Source: Achromobacter deleyi
GTDB lineage: Bacteria; Pseudomonadota; Gammaproteobacteria; Burkholderiales; Burkholderiaceae_B
DNA: 64,000 nt
Reading direction: 5' to 3'
NCBI RefSeq assembly: GCF_902859705.1
Contig: NZ_CADIJO010000028.1
Span: forward strand, 1-64,000
The notes under the pieces are model-generated. The model was not told the DNA's origin, ran no database searches, and was given only the letters and a program-made list of their open reading frames with translations. The stretch's first letter is position 1. Each line of letters opens with the position of its first letter. A program made the position numbers and the translations under genes. Shown here in pieces: positions 43,993 through 54,260 of the stretch.

Positions 43993-45144
43993 CTAGCCGC
44001 GCCACCACAGGCGAATGGAATCCCACGTGCGGCCGACGAATCCCGCTTCGGCCACGGGCTCCAGCGCCACCACCGGGAACTGCATGGCCGGCTTGCCGTC
44101 GACCATCACGCGCAGCGAGCCCACCGTGGCCTGCGCCGCGATGGGCGCCACCAGCGGATCCTGCGGCGTCCAGACCGACTCGACCTTGGCGCCCGCCGGC
44201 ACCGTCACATAGGCATCGCGCGCAAAGCCCGCTTTCAGCGTGTCGGCCTGGCCCTTCCAGACCTCGGGCGTGGCCACCGGGTGGCCCTTGGCGTACAGCT
44301 TGACGGTCTTGAAGCCCTGGAAACCCCATTCCAGCAGCTCGCGGCTTTCCTGTGTACGCAGCTTGTCCGAGGCCGTGCCCACCACCACCGTCACCAGGCG
44401 CCGCTGGTCCGTGCCATTCGGGCGCCGCGCGGTGGCCACGATGCAATAGCCCGCCGCCTCGGTATGGCCGGTCTTCAGGCCGTCGACGCTGGGGTCCAGC
44501 CACAACAGGCGATTGCGGTTGGGCTGGGTAATATTGTTATACGTAAACGTCTTGGCCGAATCGTAGGACTTGTACAGCTCGGGATAGTCGCGGATGAACC
44601 GCGTGGCCAGGATCGACAGGTCGCTGACCGTGGAATACGTGCCCGGGTCCGGCAGGCCGTGCGGGCTGGCGAAATGCGTGTTGCGCAGGCCCAGTTTCAC
44701 GGCCGTGTCGTTCATGCGGGCCACGAAGGCCTCGACGCTGCCCGACACCGCCTCGGCCAGCGCAATGGCCGCGTCGTTGCCCGACTGGATCATCAGGCCG
44801 CGCAGCAGCAGGTCCACCGACACCTTCGACCCAGGTTCCAGGAACATCTTCGAACTGCCCGCCGGCACCTTCCAGGCCCGCGTCGAGATGGTCACCTTCT
44901 GGTCGGGCGAGATTTCCTTGTCGTGCAGCGCGCCGAACACCACGTACGCCGTCATGATCTTGGTCAGCGACGCCGGCTCGATCCGGCTATTGGCGCCTTG
45001 CGAGGCGATCACCTGCCCGCTCGTCTCATCCAGCAACAGCCAGGCCTTGGCCGACAGCGCCGGTTGCGGCATCGATTGCGCCAGGGCGCCGGACATACAC
45101 GCGGTCGCAACGAGCAGGCTCGCCGCCAACTTCTTCATCAACAT
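43993..45144 (-). CDS. dacC: D-alanyl-D-alanine carboxypeptidase (penicillin-binding protein 5/6 family)
   Basis: 383 residues with a signal peptide (MLMKKLAASLLVATACMSG). The three active-site motifs are present: SxxK in EPASLTKIMTAYVVF, SxN in MIQSGNDAAIALAEA, and KTG in DGLKTGHTEAAGYCIV. A C-terminal beta domain and an amphipathic tail (AGFVGRTWDSIRLWWRG) for membrane attachment follow. It removes the terminal D-Ala of peptidoglycan pentapeptides. dacA is an equally fair name. Monocistronic; the upstream gap of 377 bases also serves the HU-like gene. Confidence 0.92.
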   Translation of the reverse strand: MLMKKLAASLLVATACMSGALAQSMPQPALSAKAWLLLDETSGQVIASQGANSRIEPASLTKIMTAYVVFGALHDKEISPDQKVTISTRAWKVPAGSSKMFLEPGSKVSVDLLLRGLMIQSGNDAAIALAEAVSGSVEAFVARMNDTAVKLGLRNTHFASPHGLPDPGTYSTVSDLSILATRFIRDYPELYKSYDSAKTFTYNNITQPNRNRLLWLDPSVDGLKTGHTEAAGYCIVATARRPNGTDQRRLVTVVVGTASDKLRTQESRELLEWGFQGFKTVKLYAKGHPVATPEVWKGQADTLKAGFARDAYVTVPAGAKVESVWTPQDPLVAPIAAQATVGSLRVMVDGKPAMQFPVVALEPVAEAGFVGRTWDSIRLWWRG

Positions 45145-45521
45145 ATAGCTGCTTCACTTCCATGCGGGGTGGGAATGGCGCGCCGGCAGCCGACAGGCAA
45201 GCGGCCGCGAGGCCGCCGCCCAACCCGGCCGATGCGCGCCGCGATGCATTGGAACACGTTGCGCCCGGATGGTTCAAAACCCCTTCAATCAAGCACTTTT
45301 CGCGCCGCGCGCGGCATTGAAAAAATCGCTGTGATTGTCACGACATTTTGCGCGAGCCCTTGCAGAAAGGGTTTTTCTGCGTGGAAAACAACAAACATTG
45401 ATCGAAAGGCCCGTAGAAAGGCGCAAAAACCGCCGAGGTTCCGCTATCATCGGGCGCGTAGCGTCAAACGCCGATATTCGGCGCGCGCTGCCCCAATGTC
45501 CTCAACATACGGATTTTGACC
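45145..45521. other. Divergent intergenic region between dacC and the HU-like gene
   Basis: 377 bases without a supported gene. Contains an AT-richer block at 45300-45430 and TATCAT at 45445-45450 as a possible -10 for the HU-like gene, without a clear -35. Confidence 0.4.
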
Positions 45522-45980
45522 ATGGCCACGAAAGCAAAAGCTCCTGCCAAGAAAGTCACCAAGCCCGCCGTCAAGGCGCCCGCAAAGAAGGCTACCGCCG
45601 CCAAACCCGCAGTGAAGCCGGCAGCCAAGAAGGTCGTTGCCGCCAAGAAGGTCGCTGCCGCCCCCAAGGCTATCAAGGCTGCTCTGAACAAGACCCAGCT
45701 GATCGCCTACATCGTCGAGCAGTCCGGCGTTGAAGCCAAGTCGGTCAAGGCCGTCCTGGCCAGCCTGGAAACCTCGGTGCTGAGCTCCGTGGACAAGAAG
45801 GGCGCTGGCGAATTCACGCTGCCCGGCCTGTTCAAGGTTGCCGTGCAGAAGGTTCCCGCCAAGGCCAAGCGCTTCGGCAAGGATCCGTTCACCGGTGAAG
45901 AGCGCTGGTTCCCCGCCAAGCCGGCTTCGGTCAAGGTGAAGGTTCGCCCGCTCAAGAAGCTGAAGGACGCCGCGCAGTAA
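45522..45980 (+). CDS. HU-like nucleoid protein with Lys/Ala/Pro-rich N-terminal tail (BpH2 type)
   Basis: 152 residues from ATG 45522 (a TTG at 45516 is in frame). Residues 1-55 are a histone H1-like tail of KAPAKK, KPAVK and AAKK units; residues about 56-150 form an HU-type domain: NKTQLIAYIVEQSGV, GEFTLPGLFKVAVQ, and a DNA arm DPFTGEERWFPAKPAS in place of the usual RNPATGE. Expected to bind DNA non-specifically and organise the nucleoid, as recalled for Bordetella BpH2. Ends at a good terminator. The tail is built from near-repeated codons and is likely variable in length between strains. Confidence 0.88.
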   Translation: MATKAKAPAKKVTKPAVKAPAKKATAAKPAVKPAAKKVVAAKKVAAAPKAIKAALNKTQLIAYIVEQSGVEAKSVKAVLASLETSVLSSVDKKGAGEFTLPGLFKVAVQKVPAKAKRFGKDPFTGEERWFPAKPASVKVKVRPLKKLKDAAQ

Positions 45981-46007
45981 TTCTCGCGCGAGTATCCGGT
46001 CAAGCCG

Positions 46008-46049
46008 GAAAGGGCCTGCTCCGCAAGGGGCGGGCCCTTTCTTTTTTTG
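46008..46049 (+). terminator. Terminator of the HU-like gene
   Basis: Stem GAAAGGGCC (46008-46016) / GGCCCTTTC (46033-46041) followed by seven T residues, 28 bases past the stop codon. Confidence 0.9.
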
Positions 46050-46139
46050 CACGGCCAGATCGCTGCCCCTGACGCCGCGCGCCGTCCGGGCGCTGTCGCC
46101 GCCGCCCCCCACGCTTTGCATGACCCGGCGCCAAGCTGC

Positions 46140-46161
46140 TAGAATTTATCTTTACGTTAAG
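46140..46161 (+). promoter_or_regulatory. MarR-gene promoter with candidate operator
   Basis: TAGAAT at 46140-46145 is a -10 match; CTTTACGTTAAG at 46150-46161 is palindromic at 10 of 12 bases and lies at the transcription start, about 20 bases before the MarR ATG. Suits autorepression. Confidence 0.5.
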
Positions 46162-46181
46162 AAACTTCACATCAAGCCATC

Positions 46182-46694
46182 ATGAACGATCTGGTCGATC
46201 TGGTGCTGTCGCAATGGGGCCAGGAATGCCCCAATCTGGACACCGCCCCCATGAGCGTCGTCAGCCGCGTGTTCCGTTTCAACGCTTTCGCGGTGCGCGA
46301 CGTGAACCGCGCCTTCAAGCGCTACAACCTGCACCAGGGCGAATTCGACGTGCTGGCCACGCTGTACCGCACCGGCGCGCCCCACGCGATGAATCCGCAA
46401 AAGCTGGTGGACGCGCTGCTCCTGACCTCCGGCGCCATGACCAACCGCCTGGACCGCCTGGAACAGGCCGGCCTGCTGGCGCGCACGCCCAACCCCGAAG
46501 ACCGCCGCGGCGTCATCGTGGCGCTCACCGCCGAAGGCCTGCGGGTCATCAAGCTGGTGCTCAAGGACTACCTGCGCGAACTCGACGCCCTGCTCGCGCC
46601 GCTGACCGCCGCCGAACGCCGCCAGATGGCCGGCCTGCTGAAAAAACTGCTGATCCCGCACGACCAGGAAACCCCTGGCGGCGTCGGCGCCTGA
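46182..46694 (+). CDS. MarR-family transcriptional regulator
   Basis: 170 residues. Winged helix with KLVDALLLTSGAMTNRLDRLEQAGLL and the wing RTPNPEDRRGVIVALTAEGLRVI, framed by dimerisation helices. MarR proteins repress efflux or catabolic genes and release DNA on binding small phenolic ligands. The MFS exporter gene begins 58 bases downstream on the same strand, so it is the natural target. Confidence 0.92.
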   Translation: MNDLVDLVLSQWGQECPNLDTAPMSVVSRVFRFNAFAVRDVNRAFKRYNLHQGEFDVLATLYRTGAPHAMNPQKLVDALLLTSGAMTNRLDRLEQAGLLARTPNPEDRRGVIVALTAEGLRVIKLVLKDYLRELDALLAPLTAAERRQMAGLLKKLLIPHDQETPGGVGA

Positions 46695-46752
46695 CCCGGC
46701 GCTTTTCCACCGGGCCCCGCTTGCCCGGATCTTCATCCACGCATTGCTCCGC

Positions 46753-47973
46753 ATGAACTCCGCCTCCCGCACCGCCCAGCCCGCCACACTCACCGCGCCC
46801 GTCATCCTGCTGATGTCGGTCGCCACCGGCCTGGCCGTCGCCAGCAACTATTACGCGCAGCCGCTGCTGCACACCATCAGCCAGCAGTTCTCGCTGTCCA
46901 CCGCCGCCGCCGGCAGCATCGTCATGACCGCGCAGCTCAGCTACGCGGTCGGCCTGCTCTTGCTGGTGCCCCTGGGCGACATGTTCGAGCGGCGCGGCCT
47001 GATCGTGCTGATGAGCTTCCTGTCGGCCGGCGGGCTGCTGGTGTCCGCCTTCGCCCCGGACATCCTGACGCTGATGCTGGGCACCGCCATCACCGGCATG
47101 CTGTCGGTGGTGGCGCAGATCCTGGTGCCGTTCGCGGCCACGCTGGCCGCACCGCACGAGCGGGGCAAGGCCGTGGGCACCGTCATGAGCGGGCTGCTGC
47201 TGGGCATCCTGCTGGCCCGCACGGTGGCCGGCGCGCTGGCCGACCTGGGCAGCTGGCGCACCGTCTACTGGGTAGCCGCCATCCTGATGCTGGGCATGTC
47301 CTGCGCGCTCTGGAAGGTGCTGCCGCGCCACCAGGCCCAGGCCGGCATGAGCTATCCGCAACTGCTGGGCTCGATCTTTCGCATGTACGCCGAAGAACCC
47401 CTGTTCCGCGGCCGTTCGCTGCTGGGCTTTCTGCTGTTTGCCGCCTTCAGCATGCTCTGGACGCCCCTGACCTTCCTGCTGTCCAGCCCGCCCTACCAGT
47501 TCAACAACACCACGATCGGGCTGTTCGGCCTGGCCGGCGCAGCCGGCGCCTATGCCGCCAACCGCTTCGGCCGGCTGGCCGACCGTGGCCTGGGCAACCA
47601 GGCCACGCGGGTCGGCCTGCTGCTCCTGTTGGCCTCCTGGGGCCTGATGGCCTTCGGCCAGGCCTCGGTGATCGCCCTGCTGGCCGGCATCCTGATCCAG
47701 GACCTGGCGATCCAGGGCGTTCACGTCACCAACACCAGTTCGCTGTACCGCCTGCGCCCCGAAGCCCGCAGCCGCCTGACGGCCGGCTACATGACCAGCT
47801 ATTTCATCGGCGGGGCCACCGGATCGCTGGTATCGTCCTGGCTGTACTCCCATTTTGGCTGGCCCGGCGTGGTCACCGCGGGCGCCGTTCTCGGGGCCAT
47901 AACCCTGGCGTATGGCATGCTGGCGGCCAGTGCCCGCATCCCGGAAACGGCCCCGTCCCCTATCCGCGCCTAG
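46753..47973 (+). CDS. MFS transporter (MarR-associated, sugar-efflux/DHA1-like)
   Basis: 406 residues from ATG 46753 with 12 helices. Early motif [24 protein letters not shown] is the mark of the YgaY/AraJ-like proton antiporters; [16 protein letters not shown] is the MFS A-motif and [24 protein letters not shown] the C-motif. Likely exports a small organic compound under control of the preceding MarR protein. Confidence 0.9.
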   Translation: MNSASRTAQPATLTAPVILLMSVATGLAVASNYYAQPLLHTISQQFSLSTAAAGSIVMTAQLSYAVGLLLLVPLGDMFERRGLIVLMSFLSAGGLLVSAFAPDILTLMLGTAITGMLSVVAQILVPFAATLAAPHERGKAVGTVMSGLLLGILLARTVAGALADLGSWRTVYWVAAILMLGMSCALWKVLPRHQAQAGMSYPQLLGSIFRMYAEEPLFRGRSLLGFLLFAAFSMLWTPLTFLLSSPPYQFNNTTIGLFGLAGAAGAYAANRFGRLADRGLGNQATRVGLLLLLASWGLMAFGQASVIALLAGILIQDLAIQGVHVTNTSSLYRLRPEARSRLTAGYMTSYFIGGATGSLVSSWLYSHFGWPGVVTAGAVLGAITLAYGMLAASARIPETAPSPIRA

Positions 47974-47980
47974 CACCTCC

Positions 47981-47986
47981 TATAAT
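47981..47986 (+). promoter_or_regulatory. -10 box for the leuS operon
   Basis: Consensus TATAAT eight bases after the MFS stop and 74 bases before the leuS start; no clear -35. Confidence 0.45.
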
Positions 47987-48059
47987 CAGGGGTTTTGACC
48001 GCCCCCGCGCCCCGTGCGCGAGGGCGGCTCACCCTTTTTTCGCCATCGCGCACGAGCCC

Positions 48060-50717
48060 ATGCAGGAACGTTACCTCCCCACTACCGTCGAAGCGGCCGC
48101 CCACCAAGACTGGCAGGCCCGCGACGCCTATCTGGTCCAAGAACACGCGAAGAACCCGGACGGCTCCGAGAAGCCGAAGTTCTACGCCTGCTCGATGCTG
48201 CCCTACCCCAGCGGCAAGCTGCATATGGGCCACGTGCGCAACTACACCATCAACGACATGATGGCCCGCCAGTTGCGCATGCGGGGCTACAACGTCCTGA
48301 TGCCGATGGGCTGGGACGCCTTCGGCATGCCGGCCGAGAACGCCGCCATCAAGTCCAAGGTGCCGCCCGCCAAGTGGACTTACGACAACATCGCTTATAT
48401 GAAGAAGCAGATGAAGTCGATGGGCCTGGCGATCGACTGGTCGCGCGAAATGTGCGCCTGCGACCCCGAATACTACAAATGGAACCAGTGGCTGTTCCTG
48501 AAGATGCTCGAAAAGGGCGTGGCCTACCGCAAGACCCAGGTCGTCAACTGGGACCCGGTCGACCAGACCGTGCTGGCCAACGAACAGGTCATCGACGGCC
48601 GCGGCTGGCGCTCGGGCGCGCCGGTTGAAAAGCGCGAGATCCCCGGTTACTACCTGCGCATCACCGACTACGCCGACGAATTGCTCGGCGCCGTCCAGAA
48701 CGACCTGCCCGGCTGGCCCGAGCGCGTGCGCCTGATGCAGGAAAACTGGATCGGCAAGTCCGAAGGCCTGCGCTTCGCCTTCCCGCACCAGATCGCCGGC
48801 CAGGACGGCCAGCTGATCCAGGACGGCAAGCTGTACGTCTTCACCACGCGCGCCGACACCATCATGGGCGTGACCTTCTGCGCCGTGGCGCCCGAACACC
48901 CCCTGGCCACGCACGCCGCGCAGTCCAACCCGGCCCTGGCCGCCTTCATCGAGCAATGCAAGCTGGGCGGCACCACCGAAGCCGAGCTGGCCACGCGCGA
49001 AAAAGAAGGCATGCCTACCGGCCTGACCGTGACCCACCCGGTCACCGGCGACGCGATCGAAGTCTGGGTCGGCAACTACGTGCTGATCACCTACGGCGAC
49101 GGCGCCGTCATGGGCGTGCCCGCCCACGACGAACGCGACTTCGCCTTCGCCAAGAAATACAACCTGCCGATCCGCCAGGTCGTGGACGTGGCCGGCAAGG
49201 CCTATTCCACCGATGGCTGGCAGGAATGGTACGGCGACAAGCAAGCCGGCCGCACGATAAATTCCGGCAAGTACGACGGCCTGTCGCACAAAGAAGCCGT
49301 GGACGCCATCGCCGTCGACCTGGGCGCGCAAGGCCTGGGCGAAAAGCAGACCACCTGGCGCCTGCGCGACTGGGGCATCTCGCGCCAGCGCTACTGGGGC
49401 ACCCCGATCCCCATCATCCACTGCGCCGATTGCGGCCCCGTGCCGGTCCCTGAAAAAGACCTGCCGGTCGTGCTGCCCGACGACCTGATCCCCGATGGCA
49501 GCGGCAACCCGCTGACCAAGAACGAAGCCTTCCTGTCCTGCGCCTGCCCCAGCTGCGGCAAGCCCGCGCGCCGCGAAACGGACACGATGGACACCTTCGT
49601 GGATTCGTCCTGGTACTTCATGCGCTACACGTCGCCGGGCAACAACACCGCCATGGTCGATGCGCGCAACGACTACTGGATGCCGATGGATCAATACATC
49701 GGCGGCATCGAGCACGCGGTCCTGCACCTGCTGTACGCCCGCTTCTGGACCAAGGTCATGCGCGACATGGGCCTGCTCAATTTCGACGAGCCCTTCACCA
49801 AGCTGCTGTGCCAGGGCATGGTGCTGAACCACATCTACTCGCGCAAGAACGCCCAGGGCGGCATCGAATACTTCTGGCCCGAGGAAGTCGAAAACGTCTA
49901 TGACGCCCGCGGCGCCATCACTGGCGCCAAGCTCAAGTCCGACGGTTCCGACATCACCTATGGCGGCGTGGGCACCATGTCCAAGTCCAAGAACAACGGC
50001 GTCGATCCGCAATCGCTGATCGACACGCTGGGCGCGGACACCGCACGCCTGTTCGTCATGTTCGCCAGCCCGCCCGAGCAGACGCTCGAGTGGTCCGATT
50101 CCGGCGTCGAAGGCTCGAACCGCTTCCTGCGCCGCCTGTGGTCCATCAGCTACGCGCAGCGCGACACGGTCGCCCGCGGCCTGGCGGCCGGCGCCAACTG
50201 GGCCGACGCGCCCGCCCCCGTGAAGGATCTGCGCCGCGAGGTCTACAACCTGCTCAAGCAGGCCGACTACGACTACCAGCGCATCCAGTACAACACCGTC
50301 GTGTCGGCGTGCATGAAGATGCTGAACGCCATCGACGATGCCAAGTTGCCCGAAGGCGCCCATGCCGACGCCGCCTACACGGAAACGCTGGGCGTGCTGC
50401 TGCGCGTGCTGTACCCGGTGGTGCCGCACATCACCTGGCACCTGTGGCAAGACCTGGGCTACGCCAAAGAGCTGGGCGACCTGCTCGACGCGCCGTGGCC
50501 GCACGTCGACGAAGCCGCCCTGGTGGCGGACGAAATCGAACTGATGCTGCAGGTCAACGGCAAGCTGCGCGGCTCGATCCGCGTGGCCGCCAAGGCCGCC
50601 AAGGAAGAGATCGAACAGCTCGCCGCCGCCCAGGAAGAAGTCGCCCGCTACCTGGAAGGCCGCCCGCCCAAGCGGGTTATCGTGGTCCCGGGCAAACTGG
50701 TCAACGTCGTAGGCTGA
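48060..50717 (+). CDS. leuS: Leucyl-tRNA synthetase
   Basis: 885 residues, normal for bacteria. HIGH-type motif in [17 protein letters not shown], the CP1 editing domain with [20 protein letters not shown], Zn-like Cys pairs in CADCGP and CACPSC, and the KMSKS motif [17 protein letters not shown]. Charges tRNA-Leu and edits mischarged products. Its stop overlaps or abuts lptE, starting an operon leuS-lptE-holA that is standard in beta-proteobacteria. Confidence 0.99.
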   Translation: MQERYLPTTVEAAAHQDWQARDAYLVQEHAKNPDGSEKPKFYACSMLPYPSGKLHMGHVRNYTINDMMARQLRMRGYNVLMPMGWDAFGMPAENAAIKSKVPPAKWTYDNIAYMKKQMKSMGLAIDWSREMCACDPEYYKWNQWLFLKMLEKGVAYRKTQVVNWDPVDQTVLANEQVIDGRGWRSGAPVEKREIPGYYLRITDYADELLGAVQNDLPGWPERVRLMQENWIGKSEGLRFAFPHQIAGQDGQLIQDGKLYVFTTRADTIMGVTFCAVAPEHPLATHAAQSNPALAAFIEQCKLGGTTEAELATREKEGMPTGLTVTHPVTGDAIEVWVGNYVLITYGDGAVMGVPAHDERDFAFAKKYNLPIRQVVDVAGKAYSTDGWQEWYGDKQAGRTINSGKYDGLSHKEAVDAIAVDLGAQGLGEKQTTWRLRDWGISRQRYWGTPIPIIHCADCGPVPVPEKDLPVVLPDDLIPDGSGNPLTKNEAFLSCACPSCGKPARRETDTMDTFVDSSWYFMRYTSPGNNTAMVDARNDYWMPMDQYIGGIEHAVLHLLYARFWTKVMRDMGLLNFDEPFTKLLCQGMVLNHIYSRKNAQGGIEYFWPEEVENVYDARGAITGAKLKSDGSDITYGGVGTMSKSKNNGVDPQSLIDTLGADTARLFVMFASPPEQTLEWSDSGVEGSNRFLRRLWSISYAQRDTVARGLAAGANWADAPAPVKDLRREVYNLLKQADYDYQRIQYNTVVSACMKMLNAIDDAKLPEGAHADAAYTETLGVLLRVLYPVVPHITWHLWQDLGYAKELGDLLDAPWPHVDEAALVADEIELMLQVNGKLRGSIRVAAKAAKEEIEQLAAAQEEVARYLEGRPPKRVIVVPGKLVNVVG

Positions 50718-50728
50718 TGAGGTCAAGC

Positions 50729-51391
50729 ATGTACTTCGCCGGGCAACAAACGCACTCCCCCCGCCAATCATGGCTGCTGCGCGGCGCCTGCCTGGCGCTG
50801 TTCATGCTGCTGACGGCCTGCGGCTTCACGCTGCGGGGCGTCACGCCTCTGCCGTTCGATACGCTGTACATCGGCATTCCCGACAACACCCTGTTTGGCG
50901 CCGACGTGCGCCGCGCGCTGCGCGCGGCCTCACCCAACACCAAGCTGGTCGCCACGCCCAAGGAAGCGCAGGCCATCCTGCAGCAGGTCGCCAATGACCG
51001 CACGCTGCGCGAGGTATCGCTCAATGCCCAGGGCCGCGTCGAGGAATACGAACTCGGCATCAACTACACCTTCCGCCTGATCGACGACAAGGGCCGCGCC
51101 CTGATCCCGGACACCACGCTGTCGATCTTCCGCGAAATGCCCTACGACGACCAGATCGTCCAGGCCAAGCAGGGCCAGATCGAAACCCTGTACAACTCCA
51201 TGCAACGCGATCTCGTGGCGCGCCTGCTGCGCCGCATGACCGCTCCCGAAGTGCGCAAGGCGTTCGAAACCCGCGAACAGCGCGGCGAAGACGGCGAAAT
51301 TCCGCTGTACGACCCGACCGCCCCGGCACAACGCGCCACGCCGGCCCCGTGGCAGACGCCGTCCACCACCGATCCGGCCAACCTGCGCTGA
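50729..51391 (+). CDS. lptE: LPS-assembly lipoprotein LptE
   Basis: 220 residues from ATG 50729, which has GAGG six bases upstream; the ATG at 50717 overlaps the leuS stop and is an alternative. Lipobox LLTACG gives an acylated Cys, followed by GFTLRGVTPLPFDTLYIG. It plugs the LptD barrel in the outer membrane and is needed for LPS insertion. The last 30 residues are Pro/Ala/Thr-rich and probably disordered. Confidence 0.95.
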   Translation: MYFAGQQTHSPRQSWLLRGACLALFMLLTACGFTLRGVTPLPFDTLYIGIPDNTLFGADVRRALRAASPNTKLVATPKEAQAILQQVANDRTLREVSLNAQGRVEEYELGINYTFRLIDDKGRALIPDTTLSIFREMPYDDQIVQAKQGQIETLYNSMQRDLVARLLRRMTAPEVRKAFETREQRGEDGEIPLYDPTAPAQRATPAPWQTPSTTDPANLR

Positions 51392-51394
51392 CCG

Positions 51395-52453
51395 ATGGCA
51401 CAACCCCTGGACGCGGATCGGCTGGCTGATCACCTGCAGCGGGCGGGCAACCGCCTGGCCCCGCTGTACACGGTATCCGGCGACGAGCCGCTCCTGGTCA
51501 CCGAAACCGTCGACGCCCTGCGCGCCGCCGGCCGCAACGCCGGCTACACCGACCGCTTGTCGATGGTGATGGACGCGCGCAGCGACTGGAGCTCGGTCAC
51601 TGCCGCCACCCAAAGCGTGTCCCTGTTCGGCGACCGCCGCATCCTGGAAATCAAGATCCCCACCGGCAAGCCCGGCAAGACGGGCGCCGACACGCTGGCC
51701 CGCCTGGCCGAACAGGCCGAGAAACAGGCGGACAACCCCGATACGCTCGTCCTCATCGCCCTGCCGCGCCTGGACAAGGCCACCCGCGAAAGCCGCTGGG
51801 TCCAGGCCCTGGGCCGCGGCGGCATGATGGTCGACATCGCGAACATCGAACGCACCCGCCTGCCCGCCTGGGTCGGCATGCGCCTGGCCCGCCAGAACCA
51901 GCGGGCCGACAACGCCACCCTGCAATGGATGGCCGACAAGGTCGAAGGCAACCTGCTGGCCGCCCACCAGGAAATCCAGAAGCTCGGCCTGCTCTACCCG
52001 GAAGGCCAACTGGCCGCCGAAGACGTCGAACGCGCCGTGCTCAACGTCGCACGCTATGACGTATTCGGCCTGCGCGACGCCATGCTCGCGGGCGACGTCG
52101 CCCGCACCATCCGCATGATCGACGGCCTGCGCGCCGAAGGCGAAGCCCTGCCGCTGGTCCTGTGGGCGGTGGGCGAAGAAATCCGCCTCTTGGCGCGCGT
52201 CGCCGAAGCCCGCAGCCTGGGCCAGGATGCCAATGGCCTGATGCGCCGCCTGCGTATCTTCGGCGCCCATGAACGGCTGGCGCTGCAAGCGCTGGGGCGG
52301 GTGCATCCCGCCGTCTGGCCTGCCGCGGTGCAACATGCCCATGAAGTCGACCGCCTCATCAAGGGGCTGTCCGTCCCCGGGCGGCTATCTGACCCCTGGG
52401 AAGAAATGACCCGCCTGGCCCTGCGCGTGGCCGCTGCCGGCGGCCGACCGTGA
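51395..52453 (+). CDS. holA: DNA polymerase III delta subunit
   Basis: 352 residues. AAA+-like delta fold: LYTVSGDEPLLVTETVDALR at the N-terminus, the clamp-opening region VTAATQSVSLFGDRRILEIK, and the collar helices ending AAVQHAHEVDRLIKGLS. It opens the beta clamp in the clamp loader. Three bases after lptE, so co-translated. Confidence 0.96.
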   Translation: MAQPLDADRLADHLQRAGNRLAPLYTVSGDEPLLVTETVDALRAAGRNAGYTDRLSMVMDARSDWSSVTAATQSVSLFGDRRILEIKIPTGKPGKTGADTLARLAEQAEKQADNPDTLVLIALPRLDKATRESRWVQALGRGGMMVDIANIERTRLPAWVGMRLARQNQRADNATLQWMADKVEGNLLAAHQEIQKLGLLYPEGQLAAEDVERAVLNVARYDVFGLRDAMLAGDVARTIRMIDGLRAEGEALPLVLWAVGEEIRLLARVAEARSLGQDANGLMRRLRIFGAHERLALQALGRVHPAVWPAAVQHAHEVDRLIKGLSVPGRLSDPWEEMTRLALRVAAAGGRP

Positions 52454-52545
52454 AGGCGGCCTAGCCGCCCCACTCGTCCCCTCCGGCCGTCCGGCCGGAT
52501 AAACTATCCCTATTCCGCCGGCGGCCCCCATACCGCCCCAACACT

Positions 52546-53826
52546 ATGAACGACGCCGTCATGTCCTCGTCTTCCATCGAACAAGCCATGCTGACCCTGG
52601 GCGAGAACGCACGCCGGGCCTCGCGCGCCATGATGCGCGCCAACAGCGCCGCCAAGAACCAGGCCTTGCTGGCCATGGCCGACGCGCTGGCCGCCAACCA
52701 GGACGAGCTGCTGGCTGCCAACGCCAAGGACGTCGCCGCCGCGCGCGCCAACGGCCTGGAAGCCGCCCTGCTCGACCGCCTGACCCTGTCGGAAAAGACC
52801 TTGGCGCACATGGCCGAGGGCCTGCGCCAGATCGCCGCCCTGCCCGACCCCATCGGCAGCGTCACTGCCACGACCGTCCGCCCGAACGGCATGCGCGTGG
52901 CCCAGATGCGCGTGCCGCTGGGCGTGATCGGCATCATCTACGAGTCCCGCCCCAACGTCACCATCGACGCCGCGGCGCTGTGCCTGAAATCGGGCAACGC
53001 CGCCATCCTGCGCGGCGGCAGCGAAGCCCTGCATTCCAACGTGGCCCTGGGCCGCATCGTGCAGCTGGGCCTGGCCGCCGCCGGCCTGCCGCAAGATGCC
53101 GTGCAGGTCGTCGCCACGGCCGACCGCGCCGCGGTGGGCAAGCTCATCACCATGACCGAACACATCGACGTCATCGTGCCGCGCGGCGGCAAGGGCCTGA
53201 TCGCCCGGCTGGCGCAGGAAGCCCGCGTGCCGCTCATCAAGCATCTGGACGGCAACTGCCACATCTACATCGATGCGGCCGCCGACCCCGACAAGGCCCA
53301 CGCCATCGCCTTCAATGCCAAGACCTATCGCTACGGCATCTGCGGCGCGATGGAAACGCTGCTGGTCGACGCGGTCGCCGCGGTGTCGATCCTGCCGCGC
53401 CTGGCGGCGGCCCTGACCGAACACGGCGTCGAACTGCGCGGCTGCCCGCGCACGCTGGCGCTGCTGCCCCACGCCACGCCGGCCACCGACGAAGACTGGG
53501 GCACCGAATACCTGGGCCCGATCCTGGCAATCCGCATCGTCGATTCGCTCGACGACGCCATCGAGCACATCGCACGCTGGGGCTCCGGCCACACCGACGC
53601 GATCGTCACCGAAGACCTGTCCTCGGCCCAGCGGTTCCAGCGCGAAGTCGATTCCAGCTCGGTCTACGTCAACCTGCCGACCTGCTTTGCGGACGGCTTC
53701 GAATATGGCCTGGGCGCTGAAATCGGCATCTCGACCAACCGCCTGCATGCCCGCGGCCCAGTCGGCCTGGAAGGCCTGACCACTCTCAAGTGGGTACTGA
53801 CCGGCGAAGGCCAGACCCGCGGCTAA
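52546..53826 (+). CDS. proA: Glutamate-5-semialdehyde dehydrogenase (gamma-glutamyl phosphate reductase)
   Basis: 426 residues (Met at 52561 is an alternative). ALDH-like fold with [20 protein letters not shown], the catalytic Cys in [19 protein letters not shown], and the C-terminal [20 protein letters not shown] signature. Second step of proline synthesis: reduces gamma-glutamyl phosphate with NADPH. 92 bases after holA. Confidence 0.98.
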   Translation: MNDAVMSSSSIEQAMLTLGENARRASRAMMRANSAAKNQALLAMADALAANQDELLAANAKDVAAARANGLEAALLDRLTLSEKTLAHMAEGLRQIAALPDPIGSVTATTVRPNGMRVAQMRVPLGVIGIIYESRPNVTIDAAALCLKSGNAAILRGGSEALHSNVALGRIVQLGLAAAGLPQDAVQVVATADRAAVGKLITMTEHIDVIVPRGGKGLIARLAQEARVPLIKHLDGNCHIYIDAAADPDKAHAIAFNAKTYRYGICGAMETLLVDAVAAVSILPRLAAALTEHGVELRGCPRTLALLPHATPATDEDWGTEYLGPILAIRIVDSLDDAIEHIARWGSGHTDAIVTEDLSSAQRFQREVDSSSVYVNLPTCFADGFEYGLGAEIGISTNRLHARGPVGLEGLTTLKWVLTGEGQTRG

Positions 53827-53874
53827 CCCTTCTCTTTGACCTTGCGGCGGCGCCGCGCACTTGTCGGAATTTCC

Positions 53875-54255
53875 ATGCATTCACCCGCCATGGCCATGGC
53901 CTTCAGCCTTTTCGTGCTGTGCTTCATCACCTGCTCGCTCTGCGGCATCTGGTTGTTCTTCGTCAAAAGCAAAGAAATCAACGCCGCGCTCAAGCATCCC
54001 TACCTGCAGCATCGCCCGTTCAAGGCCTATCCGCTGGCCATCCAGGCCGCGATCATGCTGGACTATTTTTTCCGCCTGATGTTTCCGGGCACCCGCTTCT
54101 GGCTCATCGGCAACGCCAACGACCTGCTGCCGCACGTGGATCCCAAGAAGACGCCGCTGGCCCTGAAATGGCCCATCGTCGGCTTCTGGGGTTCGTGCTG
54201 GCTGGGCCTGATCGCCATGATCGTGCTGTGGACCCTGCTCTACCTGGGAGCCTGA
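53875..54255 (+). CDS. Small two-helix membrane protein of unknown function
   Basis: 126 residues from ATG 53875 (an upstream TTG at 53836 is in frame). First span MAMAFSLFVLCFITCSLCGIW; last span WLGLIAMIVLWTLLYLG; between them a cytoplasmic-looking segment KSKEINAALKHPYLQHRPFK and LDYFFRLMFPGTRFWLIGNA. I do not recognise a family. It lies between proA and a keto-acid hydratase gene, ending 5 bases before the latter, so co-transcription is likely. Confidence 0.75.
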   Translation: MHSPAMAMAFSLFVLCFITCSLCGIWLFFVKSKEINAALKHPYLQHRPFKAYPLAIQAAIMLDYFFRLMFPGTRFWLIGNANDLLPHVDPKKTPLALKWPIVGFWGSCWLGLIAMIVLWTLLYLGA

Positions 54256-54260
54256 CCCGC

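Noticed and set aside
45355-45380. Terminator-like CCCTTGCAGAAAGGGTTTTT near the dacC-HU gap
   Set aside because: Only a five-base stem and not placed after a gene in the needed direction.
47970-50771. 933-codon open frame antisense to leuS
   Set aside because: It mirrors leuS, has Gly/His/Val/Gln-rich composition with no domain, and arises from the third-position G+C bias of the real gene.
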